A stretch of 64,000 bases of DNA from Puia sp. (GTDB lineage: Bacteria > Bacteroidota > Bacteroidia > Chitinophagales > Chitinophagaceae). Positions within the stretch are counted from its first letter, which is position 1; every line of letters starts with the position of its first letter. Positions 17,348-28,300 of the stretch are shown here, piece by piece. Location: contig JARLGZ010000034.1 in assembly GCA_031292515.1 (NCBI GenBank), forward strand, positions 62,001 through 126,000, in the 5' to 3' direction. The position numbers were made by a program, and so were the translations under genes. The notes under the pieces were generated by a model. That model was not told the DNA's origin and searched no databases. It saw nothing but the letters and a program-made list of their open reading frames with translations.

Positions 17348-18790
17348 CTAATGCACTTCTGAGTAACCGACCTTCTGCAGCGTAGTCGTCCAACGCGTGC
17401 CCAGGAAATGCTCTCCGGAGACATGGCTCATCACGAAATAATCCGGAAACCACAACACGGTCGCCGGGTTCATGACCATATTGCCGGAAGCGTTGACACG
17501 CTCCAGTTTTTTCTTATCGAGCGTAAGATTGATGGGATCGAGAATATAGCAGAAATCGCTGATACCGGCGCCATTGCCCGGGATCTCCGCCGAAAGGATA
17601 TACAATTTCCCGTTCACGAAATGACAGCCGAGCCCGCGTTGCAGATTCACGGTGCACTCCAGCTTTTTGTCGAGCACGAACTCCCTGACCAGCTTCAGGG
17701 AAGGATCATAGACCGTCACGATCCCGGCGCTGCTGGTATATTTTGGAGGGACATCCCGGATGCCCAGGCTGGACGTATAATCGATATTGCTCACGACGAT
17801 GACACGGCCTTCCTGTGTAAAGACCTCCGCGGGTTTCAGGTCTTCCAGGAACTTAAGACGCGAGGTCCGGATATCCGACTGAAGCTCCTTCAAATGCATG
17901 GTATAATCCTTTGCCAGGGCGATGCCTACCGCCGCCAAAGCCTGACGCGCTCCGAAATCGAAGCGGAACAGCCCCGCGGTGCAATCCTTGTTCTCCGCAA
18001 TGTACTTGACAGCCAGCTCGAGGGAAGAGGGATGGGTGGCATCCAGGCTGGTCAGCGCATCGAAATGTCTCCCTTTGCGGAATTCCGCGGCCACCGACAA
18101 AGTATCCAGCATCTTGCCCGCCTGATCGAATTTTTCCGCGAAAAGACGCCCGTTCGCCTGGCTGACAATGAATACCTCCCCGTTCCCTCCCGCACAACTT
18201 CCGATATACATGCCGCCGACGGCAGCAGAGGCAAAGGACCGGCTGGAGACTTCCAGACCCGGAGATAAAAAGATAAAGCCCACAGACAAAGTGATATCGG
18301 TCTCATCGTGGAACCGCGCGCTGCGGACCAGCAAATATTGGAGATTTCCATCGGGATCATTGCCAATCTCCGGCATGACCTCGTCGCTTCCCGGGTTGCT
18401 GTAGACAGTCTTATCCAGAACGATCTTTTGCTGCCCTTTATCGATCAACGCGGCATTGATCGTCCGGATACGTTTATAGAAACGTTCGCTCCACTCGTGG
18501 GTATAGAAAGCGACAATTCCCGCCGCAGTGTGCCCGATCCCCAGGACATGACCCGGCACCTCTACGTTTCCGGCCGGTTTGCCGGTCGCGTCAATAAATG
18601 CCACTCCCTCTTTCTTACCCGAATATTCCACCTGCCCATATCCGTAATCACCCCGGGTATAGACCGCACCGGTAAAATACCAGTCGCCATCTTTTACGAC
18701 GGAACGCGGTGCGTCCTGCGCAAAGAGTGCCTGACCCGTAGAACAAAAAATGGATAAAAAGACAAGGGTGGGTTTTATTATCTTCTTCAT
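17348..18790 (-). CDS. Exported protein of unknown function, probably beta-propeller-like
   Basis: I place the start at the ATG at 18790, which gives a 480-residue protein with a clean signal peptide (MKKIIKPTLVFLSIFCSTGQALFAQ). The upstream in-frame extension to 18955 lacks protein character. The mature protein carries several similar strand-rich blocks (DGDWYFTGAVYTRGDYGYGQVEYSG, NGEVFIVSQANGRLFAEKFDQAGK, EGRVIVVSNIDYTSS, VTVYDPSLKLVREFVLDKK, NGKLYILSAEIPG) that read like blades of a beta-propeller. I do not recognise the family. It is in the same direction as susC but separated from it by the susC promoter region, and it ends 196 bp before the susC dyad. Confidence 0.7.
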   Translation of the reverse strand: MKKIIKPTLVFLSIFCSTGQALFAQDAPRSVVKDGDWYFTGAVYTRGDYGYGQVEYSGKKEGVAFIDATGKPAGNVEVPGHVLGIGHTAAGIVAFYTHEWSERFYKRIRTINAALIDKGQQKIVLDKTVYSNPGSDEVMPEIGNDPDGNLQYLLVRSARFHDETDITLSVGFIFLSPGLEVSSRSFASAAVGGMYIGSCAGGNGEVFIVSQANGRLFAEKFDQAGKMLDTLSVAAEFRKGRHFDALTSLDATHPSSLELAVKYIAENKDCTAGLFRFDFGARQALAAVGIALAKDYTMHLKELQSDIRTSRLKFLEDLKPAEVFTQEGRVIVVSNIDYTSSLGIRDVPPKYTSSAGIVTVYDPSLKLVREFVLDKKLECTVNLQRGLGCHFVNGKLYILSAEIPGNGAGISDFCYILDPINLTLDKKKLERVNASGNMVMNPATVLWFPDYFVMSHVSGEHFLGTRWTTTLQKVGYSEVH

Positions 18791-18991
18791 AACTGCACAT
18801 TTTGACTGCCAATGGCCTGAAAACGAAGAGCCTGCCCGAAATATTGCCCCCCATTGCCGCCCTGTCTCCGGCCCGGATGCCCAAAGGCCGGTCCCACCCG
18901 TTGTTTTCGTCCCGCTAAGTGTTTTCTTTAAAAAGAAAAGAGTATAAAAAAGCATCTTTAATCTTTAGATCTATAGTAAACACCCATAAAC

Positions 18992-20251
18992 ATGTCAATC
19001 AGCCTGCCTGCAACCCTCCGGGAACCGATCGCCGCGGCGAAAAAAGAGACCGCCCTGGCCAGCCCCGCCATACCGCTTTATATATATGCAGTATCGCTGG
19101 CTTCCTTCCTGACCGTCATCGGCATTTTGTGGGACATCTCCTGGCATGTGTCTATCGGAAGGGACAAATTCCTGTCCCCGCCGCACATCCTGATTTACCT
19201 CGGTGCCATTTTTGGAGGGTTGTTCTCCGGCATACAGGTGCTCTGGAACACTTTTCGCGGTCCGGAATCGGCCAGAAACTCCCTTGTCAGGGTCTGGGGC
19301 GTTTTCTACAGCCCCCTGGGCGCATTATTTTGCATCTGGGGCGCCATCGCCATGCTGACCTCGGCGCCTTTTGACGACTGGTGGCATGGAGCCTACGGTC
19401 TCGATGTCCAGATACTCTCTCCCCCCCACAGCCTCCTGGGGTTGGGCATGCTGTTCCTGCAATTCGGCGCCTGCGTCTGCATCAGCAAATACCTGAATAC
19501 CAACGAAGGCGAAACAGGCAGGACCGCAGGCGACGCGGCAAGCCCCACCCGTCTTCAGGCGGCATCCGGGAGCCGTTCGCTATCCGTCCTCCGCTTTCTC
19601 TTCATCACCAGCGCCGCCAGCCTCCTGTGCATGATTTATACTTTCGGAACCGTCTACCTGCACAACAGGGGCATGAGGGCATCACTCTTCTACCAGGTGG
19701 CAGCCCTGCTCACGCTGCTGCTCTTACCTGCTCTTGGCCGCGCCCTCCGGATGAAATGGGGGATGACCGCCATCGCACTGGGTTATTTTACGATCGCCGC
19801 CGTCACCAACTGGGTTTTACAGATCTTCCCCGCGGAACCAAAACTGGGGCCCATCCTGACCCATGTAACCCATTTCCAGCCGGCCCATTTTCCCTTGCTG
19901 ATCGTTCTGCCCGCCCTGGCAATGGATGGGGTGATGCAACGGGTAAAAAGCAACGATTGGGTCAAAGCCGGGCTGCTGAGTGTACTCTTCGTATTGCTGC
20001 TGCTGGCCGTCGAATACCCATTCAGCGGCTTTCTGCTGGAATCGCCCGGGGCCCGCAATTGGTTTTTTGGCGCGGAGTCCTGGTATTTCGGCAACTCCCC
20101 CGATACACCGTTCCGTTATAAATTCCGGCTCCACGAAATAGACCCCTTCCCGGTATTGGCCGCGGGAATAGGCATCGCCATCCTCATCGGATTGCTGGCC
20201 GGCCGCCTCAGCCTCCGCTGGGGCAGATGGATGCAAAGTATTCAACGATGA
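18992..20251 (+). CDS. Polytopic membrane protein with duplicated D..WH...D...SPPH motif, unknown function
   Basis: About 10-11 hydrophobic segments span 419 residues. Two copies of one motif face each other in the first third: [21 protein letters not shown] (near residue 47) and [22 protein letters not shown] (near residue 129). Each has Asp, Trp-His, Asp and Ser-Pro-Pro-His at the same spacing and is followed by a Gly-rich transmembrane segment, which suggests an internal duplication and a possible metal or cofactor site. A later [12 protein letters not shown] segment adds more histidines. The next gene starts 32 bp downstream and encodes a periplasmic His/Met-rich protein, so the pair probably acts together. 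I do not recognise a named family. Confidence 0.75.
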   Translation: MSISLPATLREPIAAAKKETALASPAIPLYIYAVSLASFLTVIGILWDISWHVSIGRDKFLSPPHILIYLGAIFGGLFSGIQVLWNTFRGPESARNSLVRVWGVFYSPLGALFCIWGAIAMLTSAPFDDWWHGAYGLDVQILSPPHSLLGLGMLFLQFGACVCISKYLNTNEGETGRTAGDAASPTRLQAASGSRSLSVLRFLFITSAASLLCMIYTFGTVYLHNRGMRASLFYQVAALLTLLLLPALGRALRMKWGMTAIALGYFTIAAVTNWVLQIFPAEPKLGPILTHVTHFQPAHFPLLIVLPALAMDGVMQRVKSNDWVKAGLLSVLFVLLLLAVEYPFSGFLLESPGARNWFFGAESWYFGNSPDTPFRYKFRLHEIDPFPVLAAGIGIAILIGLLAGRLSLRWGRWMQSIQR

Positions 20252-20283
20252 TCAAATCACCTGCAGACGATCAAATCACCATT

Positions 20284-22035
20284 ATGAGCCTCTCCTTCCT
20301 TAAGAAATTGCTTTTAATACTTTGCCTGTCGGGATTTTTGATTCCTAAAGCCGGGGCGCATGTGGGCAGCCCCGACGTAGCCATGGAGGGGACCGCAGGC
20401 CCCTACCGCATTCTCGTCAATATCAAGCCACCCGACGTCATACCGGGAACGGCCACCGTCACCCTGTTTATAGACAATGGACAAGGTATAAAAGCCTACG
20501 CCCGGCCCATCTACTTCTACTCGGGAAGCAAAGGCGCCCCCTCGGCCGACCTGATCCCCCCGGTACCGGGCCAGCCCGGACAATACAAGGGAATCGTTTG
20601 GCTCATGGACGACGGATCTTCCAGCGTCGAGATCAGCATCGACGGACCTCTCGGTAAAGGGACGCTCGTAGTGCCCATCGTGGCTATTTCCACGGCGGAG
20701 AAGAAACTCCCCGCCGCCACGACCTATAGCCTGCTGATACTCGGAGCCTTTCTCTTTGTCCTGATGAGTACGCTCATAGGGGCGAGCGTGGGAGAAGGGA
20801 TCACCCCCCGCAACGAAACCATGCCCCCACGCCGGAAACGTTCAAAGGCCGTCGCGTTCGGAATAGCAGCGCTGCTGTCCTCTCTCGTCCTGTATGGCGG
20901 CAACGCCTGGTGGGAAGGCGCCGCAAAAGACTACCGGAAATTCATGTTCAAACCGATGCATGCCAGCTACCAGGTGATCCGGGCAGGTGACCGGCCAGGC
21001 GAACGCGCGGACGGCTCCCACGAATTGTTGATGACGATCGATACCTTCCAGGCACGTAGAAGGTTTTGGATGCCCTACCTGATCCCCGACCATGGAAAAC
21101 TGATGCATATGTTCCTGATGAGGCTGCCGGCTATGGACGCATTTGCGCATATACATCCTGCGAGGCTGAGCAACAACCAATTCGTAACCCGCCTCCCGCC
21201 CTTGCCAAAAGGGAAATACCTGGCCTTCGCCGACATCGTCTACAACTCGGGGTTCACCGAAACCCTGAAAGACACACTCGAAATCGCCGAAAACCTGACC
21301 GATACGGCGAATATAACGGGGGCTGGCGGCCTGCCCCCGGATCCCGACGATGCTTACGCCTTCGCCCTGCCGAACGACCTCGTGGACAACCCCTTCCGGG
21401 GCGACAACAATAGTTTCGTATGCGGCAGGCCGGGAACCGGCGTAAAAATGAAAGACGGGTCGACGATGACCCTGGATCTCATGAACAACGACGCGCCGGC
21501 CGGCCCGGTCGGCGGACCGTCCGCCCCCGCCCCCTCTTCCCCCGGGCAAACAGCTCTCATTACCGGTCAGTTGTACACCCTGCATTTTTCCGTTTTTGAC
21601 GATCAGCGCCTGCCGGTCCGGCTGGAACCCTATATGGGGATGATGGGCCATGCCGCCATCGTGCGAAATGACGGAAATATATATGTTCATATCCATCCCG
21701 TAGGCACTTATTCCATGGCAGCCCAATCGAATATGCTCGACCGGATGAACCGGCCGGAAAACGAATACCGCTTTCCTCCCGAAGGCCCTTTCCGCGACAG
21801 CATCGACCGTCTTGTAAAATCCCTGCAAGCCATGACCGGCCAGCAACGGAACGACTACCTCATGAAAGAAATGAAGATGCCAGGCAGGAATATGCATATG
21901 CCGGGGATGGACGCCTCAAACTCGGTCAGCTTCCCCTATACCTTTCCCCAGCCCGGCCTCTATCGCATCTGGGTTCAGGTGAAAAGAAACGGACAGATCC
22001 TGACGGCAGCCTTCGACAGGACGGTTTCAAATTAA
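20284..22035 (+). CDS. Membrane-anchored periplasmic protein with YtkA/CopC-like and His/Met-rich domains
   Basis: I chose the ATG at 20284 because a signal peptide starts there ([18 protein letters not shown]...GAH); the upstream in-frame ATG would overlap the previous gene. Residues 24-150 are a beta-rich domain ([21 protein letters not shown]) like YtkA/CopC-type folds, followed by a transmembrane helix, a basic linker, a second helix near 205, and a periplasmic region. That region has [13 protein letters not shown]...[24 protein letters not shown]...[12 protein letters not shown], and a Met-rich tail ([14 protein letters not shown]). The His and Met clusters suggest copper or another soft metal. 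Function is unknown; pairing with the upstream membrane protein is the main clue. Confidence 0.75.
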   Translation: MSLSFLKKLLLILCLSGFLIPKAGAHVGSPDVAMEGTAGPYRILVNIKPPDVIPGTATVTLFIDNGQGIKAYARPIYFYSGSKGAPSADLIPPVPGQPGQYKGIVWLMDDGSSSVEISIDGPLGKGTLVVPIVAISTAEKKLPAATTYSLLILGAFLFVLMSTLIGASVGEGITPRNETMPPRRKRSKAVAFGIAALLSSLVLYGGNAWWEGAAKDYRKFMFKPMHASYQVIRAGDRPGERADGSHELLMTIDTFQARRRFWMPYLIPDHGKLMHMFLMRLPAMDAFAHIHPARLSNNQFVTRLPPLPKGKYLAFADIVYNSGFTETLKDTLEIAENLTDTANITGAGGLPPDPDDAYAFALPNDLVDNPFRGDNNSFVCGRPGTGVKMKDGSTMTLDLMNNDAPAGPVGGPSAPAPSSPGQTALITGQLYTLHFSVFDDQRLPVRLEPYMGMMGHAAIVRNDGNIYVHIHPVGTYSMAAQSNMLDRMNRPENEYRFPPEGPFRDSIDRLVKSLQAMTGQQRNDYLMKEMKMPGRNMHMPGMDASNSVSFPYTFPQPGLYRIWVQVKRNGQILTAAFDRTVSN

Positions 22036-22113
22036 TTTTTTGCTACCCCCCGGGTATGGCCACTATCCTGTTACCGGTTACTCCCTATCTTTATCCGCAA
22101 ATCACTTCAGGTC

Positions 22114-23007
22114 ATGCAGACAAAACCCGGTAAAATCAAACAAGCCCATACCCTTTTGTTTATCACCACCCTGCTGTTCGCCGGCACCGTTTCCATGAGA
22201 ACACCCGGGACCGCCTCCGCGAAAACAACCGGCGCCGTTTCCATGAAAACGCCCCGCATCGCTCCGGCACAACCCCCGCACTATTTCCTCATCGCCCATC
22301 GCGGAGGAGTCGTCGACAGCACCAACGCGGAGAACAGCCTGCCCGCCCTCGAAGGGGCCATCAAAAGAGGCTACCAGATGGTGGAAATGGACATGCGTCT
22401 CACAAAAGACAGCTTCCTGATCATCAATCACGATCGCAACTTCAAACGCTATTATGGCTTGGACAGCGCCGTCTCCGACATGGACTGGGACCGGATAAAA
22501 CGGCTGCGCAGCAGCAAAGGGAATGCCGTGATGAGCCTGGAACAGGAATTCGAACGATGCCGGCGCGGACATATGCAGGTCATGCTCGACACCAAGTTTG
22601 AAAATTATGATACCATCGTCTTTGCCCGAGTAGTGACGCTGTTGAAGAAGTACGGCCTGCAGGAGCAGGCGCTGATGATCGGGTCGGATTCATCCACCGG
22701 GTATTTCACCGGCAAGGTCAGGCTGAGCTGCACCCGGAAACAACTGGAAGAGAATAGCCATCGGGCAGACTACAACTCCCGGTTCTATTACCTCTTTGGC
22801 GGCACAAACACCATGACCGAGGAAGATGTACAGTGGGCAAACAGCAAAGGGATCATGGTCGTAGGGGCCGTCAATATCTTCACCTACCGCAAACGCCCGG
22901 GCTATCTGACCGAAGGCGCCAAAGACATAGCGACCCTTAAATCCTGGGGCGTGACCCGCTTCCAGATCGACAGTGATTTTGACGGGGCCTTTTTCGCCAG
23001 GAACTAA
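22114..23007 (+). CDS. Secreted glycerophosphodiester phosphodiesterase
   Basis: GDPD enzymes hydrolyse glycerophosphodiesters to glycerol-3-phosphate and an alcohol. After a hydrophobic N-terminal segment the catalytic motifs appear in order: IAHRGG with H62 and R63, AENSLPAL with E73, VEMDMRLTKD with E91 and D93, and NHD with H106. These are the general acid/base and metal ligands of the family. Between the signal and the domain lies a repeated linker (VSMRTPGTASAKTTGAVSMKTP). A TATCTTTA sequence at 22086, one base from TAnnTTTG, may be the promoter. It converges with the DUF4097 gene, 7 bp away. Confidence 0.88.
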   Translation: MQTKPGKIKQAHTLLFITTLLFAGTVSMRTPGTASAKTTGAVSMKTPRIAPAQPPHYFLIAHRGGVVDSTNAENSLPALEGAIKRGYQMVEMDMRLTKDSFLIINHDRNFKRYYGLDSAVSDMDWDRIKRLRSSKGNAVMSLEQEFERCRRGHMQVMLDTKFENYDTIVFARVVTLLKKYGLQEQALMIGSDSSTGYFTGKVRLSCTRKQLEENSHRADYNSRFYYLFGGTNTMTEEDVQWANSKGIMVVGAVNIFTYRKRPGYLTEGAKDIATLKSWGVTRFQIDSDFDGAFFARN

Positions 23008-23014
23008 TATACTT

Positions 23015-24076
23015 TTACCGGAATGACAGGGATATCTTTCCACCGCCCGCATCGACGGAAATAGGTATCCCTCCGCCATTTACACTCCCATGCATCGAGT
23101 TTTCATCCGCGCTGCCGCTAAATGCAGTCATCCCGTCGGTCTTGATTTTCGTTCCGCTCAGTTGCAGATCGAACCCCTTGTCTTTGGGAACCTGCAAATC
23201 TATCCTTCCTCCTGAATTGTTCAACCTGATAAATTTTCCAACCGCAACCATCTCCACCTCAATACGCCCTCCGCTCGTCGAAGCATCCAGGCTCCCCGAA
23301 ATATGACTCAGGCTCACATTGCCCCCGGATGTCCCGGTATGCAGTTCCCCCGCGATACTCCCTCCGTGAATGGATCCCCCACTGGTCGTAGCCGTCACAC
23401 TCCCCTCGAGGCTGTCGAGATGCAGCGAGCCGCCGGAAGTCCTAAGCTTGATCCAACCACGACAACGGGCGGCATGGATGCTTCCACCGCTCGTGCTAAG
23501 GTCGACCGTATCCTTCGAATCATAGACATGGATACTTCCACCCGACGTCGACCCGGTGATCCGACCGCTCAGACGACTGACATGCAGACTGCCCCCGCTG
23601 GTGGAGAAGTCCTCCCTGCCTGAAAGATTGCTGATGTGAATGCTGCCCCCGCTGGTAGAAACATGAGCCGAAACCTGGGTGGGCACGAATATCTTGTAGG
23701 CGATAGAAAGCTGCTTTTTCCAATCCTCTGATCCGTTTTTTGAACGGGCAATAGCGACCAGCTTATGGTCCGTTACAGTGACCGACAAATCATAATCCTC
23801 ACTTAGCCGCTTACTGATCTCGGCAGCGGACAGCTTGCCAAATATCCCATTAATCCCGCTGGGAAAAACATAGACTTCGATACGGGCATCCTGCCCGCGG
23901 CCACCCGTCACTTCAATACTCCCGCCCGAGGTCTCCGCCTCCACAGTCGTGATGGCTTCAGCCGACAGCGACTTATTCAGATAGGGTGTCTCCTTATCGG
24001 ACGACTGGGCCATACAGGACAGACCTATACAGCAGGTTGCAACGGCCATGAGGGCGATGAGCAGGTGTTTTTTCAT
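23015..24076 (-). CDS. DUF4097-type beta-solenoid exported protein
   Basis: I place the start at the ATG at 24076, giving MKKHLLIALMAVATCCIGLSCMAQ as signal peptide. From about residue 40 the protein is a ladder of 15-20-residue repeats built on TSGGSIH/L, for example VSTSGGSIHISNLSG, FSTSGGSLHVSRLSG, GSTSGGSIHVYDSKD and LSTSGGSIHAARCRG, with at least nine rungs. This matches DUF4097/DUF2807-like right-handed beta-helices. The repeats sit on the periplasmic or surface side. No enzymatic residues are evident; members often appear beside anti-sigma or envelope-stress genes, but no such gene is adjacent here. Confidence 0.85.
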   Translation of the reverse strand: MKKHLLIALMAVATCCIGLSCMAQSSDKETPYLNKSLSAEAITTVEAETSGGSIEVTGGRGQDARIEVYVFPSGINGIFGKLSAAEISKRLSEDYDLSVTVTDHKLVAIARSKNGSEDWKKQLSIAYKIFVPTQVSAHVSTSGGSIHISNLSGREDFSTSGGSLHVSRLSGRITGSTSGGSIHVYDSKDTVDLSTSGGSIHAARCRGWIKLRTSGGSLHLDSLEGSVTATTSGGSIHGGSIAGELHTGTSGGNVSLSHISGSLDASTSGGRIEVEMVAVGKFIRLNNSGGRIDLQVPKDKGFDLQLSGTKIKTDGMTAFSGSADENSMHGSVNGGGIPISVDAGGGKISLSFR

Positions 24077-24298
24077 GCATTCAATCATGCCAATACGATA
24101 CCTGTTTTGTGACTAACTGACTATCAATATTTTGTCCCTACCCGTCAGCCCGATACTGTCCGTTTTCATTACATACGATGTCCGTTTTGCCAACAGCCGC
24201 TTTGCTTCCAGGATTTGAGTCCTGGCTTTCGATAAATAAATTCAAAAGCAAAAAAAATCATTTAAATTTCAAAGAGATTTTGGTAAAAAGACTTTCAA

Positions 24299-25177
24299 AT
24301 GGGGAACATCAGAACGGTTCATATAGAACATACAGTGACCATAGACGCAAATGTCAGGAGGGGCGCAACATTTACCGGCCTGTCGGATTCGAATGCGTTG
24401 GAGAGAAAATTAAAAGGCCATTTTCCCCTTGCAACAGCCTCCGCATTTCCGATGTACAGATGGTTCTGGGAGCCCCATGGGCATAAAGCCGTTGACGCCT
24501 GGTATTATAAGCCGCCACGAAACTTCCGGGCCCTTAAAGCGGCGTCTTTAGACAAGAGCCCCCATAATCTGCTGTTGAGCCATCTTCCTGGCTGGGCTCT
24601 CCTTCCGGATAAAGAAACATCTGCAACGGTCTACTCAAACATAAATACAGCCATTGATCCATCAAAAAAGCCAACAACAGAAGGAAATAATTCCGGCAGG
24701 ACATTTATAGCCGTTCCGGAGTCGAATGCCAAATTAGTCATTGCGCCTGCCCCCAATACCCGTCACTCTTTTCAACATGCGCTGGAGCGGTTCGGGATTG
24801 CCGATAATGGGCATGGAGGCTTGTTGCAATTTGATGTCTGTTTCGGTAATCTATTGATAGCTTGCGGAATGGAAAAGGAGCTTTCTGGAAACTGGCAACA
24901 ATTTTTAACGGCCCTCAACGATATCGCTTTTGAGAAGATCCGGCCGACGGACAGGCTGTTTAAAGATTCGGAAATAGTACTTGGAACATTGGTTAAAAAC
25001 CGGGTGCACCTCCTTGATTTTCTGGACCAGGCATTTTCACCGTTACACAATGGTTTTAAAGTGGCCGATTTTAACGGCAGTCTAAAGAAAGAAGAATATC
25101 CCGATAATGAAATCTGGATGGCCGCACCCTGTATATTGATAGAAGAGGAGCTGTTCAAATCGATGACGTCCGTTTGA
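24299..25177 (+). CDS. Orphan cytoplasmic protein of unknown function
   Basis: The 292-residue reading frame has no signal peptide or membrane segment. I do not recognise it. It begins GNIRTVHIEHTVTIDANVRRG, has an aromatic stretch (PMYRWFWEPHGHKAVDAWYYKPP), a Thr/Ser/Asn-rich middle (near residue 120) and a helical C-terminal half ending in acidic residues (KKEEYPDNEIW). Its DNA is clearly less GC-rich than the genes on both sides, with more AAA/GAA/TTT codons, and an AT-rich stretch (24220-24290) precedes it. That fits a recent acquisition or an accessory gene. It stands alone, 135 bp before the glucanase-like gene. Confidence 0.6.
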   Translation: MGNIRTVHIEHTVTIDANVRRGATFTGLSDSNALERKLKGHFPLATASAFPMYRWFWEPHGHKAVDAWYYKPPRNFRALKAASLDKSPHNLLLSHLPGWALLPDKETSATVYSNINTAIDPSKKPTTEGNNSGRTFIAVPESNAKLVIAPAPNTRHSFQHALERFGIADNGHGGLLQFDVCFGNLLIACGMEKELSGNWQQFLTALNDIAFEKIRPTDRLFKDSEIVLGTLVKNRVHLLDFLDQAFSPLHNGFKVADFNGSLKKEEYPDNEIWMAAPCILIEEELFKSMTSV

Positions 25178-25311
25178 ATATCAACCTGCCGGCATCTCTA
25201 TTCCTCCCGCTAATCGCCGCCCGACACCTCCCATCAAAAAATCGACGATAATTCCCGCCAATCCGGACAGGAACCCCTAATTTATGGGCTCAAAAACAAA
25301 CTCGCATTGCC

Positions 25312-28300
25312 ATGAAGGTTCACTGCTTTCTCTTCGGGCTGGCATTCTTATGCCAGACCCTGACCCGGGGACAAACCGTCTCCCCGGACGCCAAAAACAC
25401 CCAAAATTCCGACCGCTCCCGAAAACCGGGCCGCTCCGCAAAATTGATCTCAAGCGGCAAACCCGGCAAATCCGTCTACACCCCCGGCAGCTCCTTTTAC
25501 CGGCAGCGGCTGGAGGACGAAGAAGCCCTCTATTTTACACCCGACAAGTACAAGATCCGCGCCGACGGCTCGATGGACGTCTCGGATGCCCTGCAGGGAG
25601 CCATCAACGAGCTGAAGACGGAACACAATTTCGGCGTCCTCTTCATCCCGGAAGGCACCTACCTCATCAGCAAGACGATCTATATTCCCCGGGCAGTCCG
25701 ACTGATCGGCTACGGTGCAAAACGCCCCCTGATCGTCCTGGCGAAGAATGCACCCGGCTTCCGGATCGCCGACCCGACCGACAAAGGACAAGCCAAATAC
25801 ATGTTCTGGTTCATCAGCGACCTGCCCAAAACCGGCAATAGGATGGGAGACGCTGGCGCCAGCACCTTCTATAGCGCCCTCTCGAATATCAACCTGAAGA
25901 TAGAGGATGGCAACCCCGTGGCAGTGGCTCTCCGGACACACTTTGCCCAGCACAGCTTTATCTCACACGCGGACATCTTCATCGGCAGGGGGAAGGCCGG
26001 TATGTTTGATGTCGGCAACGAGATGGAAGACGTTCGCTTCTTCGGCGGCGATTTCGGCATCTATACCACCAAGCCCTCGCCCGGCTGGCAATTCATGATG
26101 GTCGACACCTGGTTCGAAGGACAGCGTGTAGCCGCAATTCAAACCCGTGAAGGCGGTCTCACCATCGTTCGTATGCATGCGAAAAACACGCCTGCCGTAA
26201 TCGACATCGTTCCCAATTTCCACGAACGGCTATTCATGGAAGACTGCCAATGGGAGAATATCAGCGGACCCGCCCTCACGATCGGCATCGCGGACAACGC
26301 CACCGACCAGATCAGCCTCCGGAATATTGACTGCCGTAATGTACCGATAGCAGTCGCCTACCGGCAAACATCGGAACAAGTCCCCGGCGCCGGACCCGTC
26401 TACACAATACGCAACTTTATGCACGGCCTGCAAATGGACAGCCTGCACGCAGAACCCGTCGTGAAAACGATCCGGGATTTCGAAGCCCGCGATCGGTTCC
26501 CGGCCCCCGTTCCCCGCGATATCCCCGATTTCCCCGCCATCGAATCCTGGATCAACCTGCGCTCCCTCGGCGCCAAAGGAGACGGTATCACCGACGACAC
26601 AAAGGTGATCCAGGCCGCCATCGACCAATACCCGGCCATCTATATCCCCACCGGCTGGTACCGGGTCAGCGAGACGATACACCTAAAGCCCAATACCGCC
26701 CTCATCGGCCTCAACCCCATCGCCACCCAATTCATCCTCGCCAACAACACGGAAGCCTTCGGAAGTTTCGGCGCACCAAAGCCGCTACTCGAAACGGCAA
26801 AGAACGGAACGAATATCGTCAGCGGCATCGGCCTCTCGACCAATGCCGACAACCCCCGTGCCGTAGCCTGCAAATGGACGGCCGGAGCCGGCTCCTATAT
26901 GAACGACGTGAAATTCATCGGCGGTCATGGCGGCATGGACCGCATCTGGAAACAGCCCCCATCCGCCGAAAAGGCCACGGCCTATCGAGGAAACGGCGTC
27001 GATCCCTCCTGGGACACCCAGTACTGGAGCCTCTGGATCACCGATGGAGGTGGCGGCACCTTCAAGGATATCTGGACCGCCAATACCTACGCCGGCGCCG
27101 GCGCCTATATTTCCAATACGAACACCCCCGGCCATATCTATGCGATGTCCATCGAACATCATGTCCGCAATGAGATCCGTTTGAACAAAGTCACTAACTG
27201 GAAAATATATGCGCTGCAACTGGAAGAAGAAAGCCGGGAAGGAACCGAATGCCAGCCGATGGAACTGGCCGATTGCCATGACATGGTCTTCGCCAATCTA
27301 TACATGTTCCGCGTCATCCGCATCATAAAACCCTACCCCTATAGCATACGCAACTGGGGCTCGGACCGCATAGAATTCCTGAACGTCCACAACTACAGCC
27401 AGATTAAGTACACGACCAGCCTTCCGCTGTACGATATCAACACCAACACGCAGGTCCGTCCCTGGGAATTCAGCCGGCTCTATATCGGCGAAGGTGAGGC
27501 AGGAGGCAAAGGCACAGGCCCGGAAACGGCCGCCCCGCAACCCGAAGCCGGCCTCGCACACCCCGTCACGACGAACTCCCCCATCGCTTCGGAGGCACCG
27601 GGAGCACCAGGAGCATCGAGAACATCGAATGCCTTCGACGAACCCGCCCACAGGCTCGCCACCGGCTTCGAATTCGCAGAAGGCATCTGCAGCGACAGCA
27701 AGGGGAATGTCTATTTCTGCGACTCGCGCCTGCGACGGATTTATAGATGGTCGTCCCAAACAAATACCATCCACCTGCTCGCCGACTATCCCTGGGAACC
27801 GCTCTCCCTGGCCTGCGACAAAAATGACAACCTGCTGGTCGTCTTCAAATACACCCCGAAACCAGGCTATCTCCGGGACGGCAGACCCGAAGTCTATACC
27901 AATCCCCCCGACGCCGCCGGCACCTCGTTTAGCGGCTGGGGCAACTCCGGATTCGGCACCCTCGTCTACGCGGTCGATCCCGGCAATCCCGACGAGACGA
28001 TCCGCCTCCTGGAAAAAGTGAAGATGGGCTCCGTCAACCCGGTCTATAAAGCGCTCTACCCCGCGCACCGCTGGCGCGACTACCACGATTTCAACACCGT
28101 CACCGTCAACCGACCCGAAGAATGTTTCCTGGCGCCCGATAAAGTCACCATCATACCCGTCGTATATGACCTCGCCCGATCGGCATGCCTGGCGGAAGCC
28201 TTCCCCGGCAAACCCCTGTATGTGACGGACGAATACGACAAAAGAACGGTACAACTGACCGTCAGCCCCGGGGGTTTCGTCTCCGACATGCGGCCATTCG

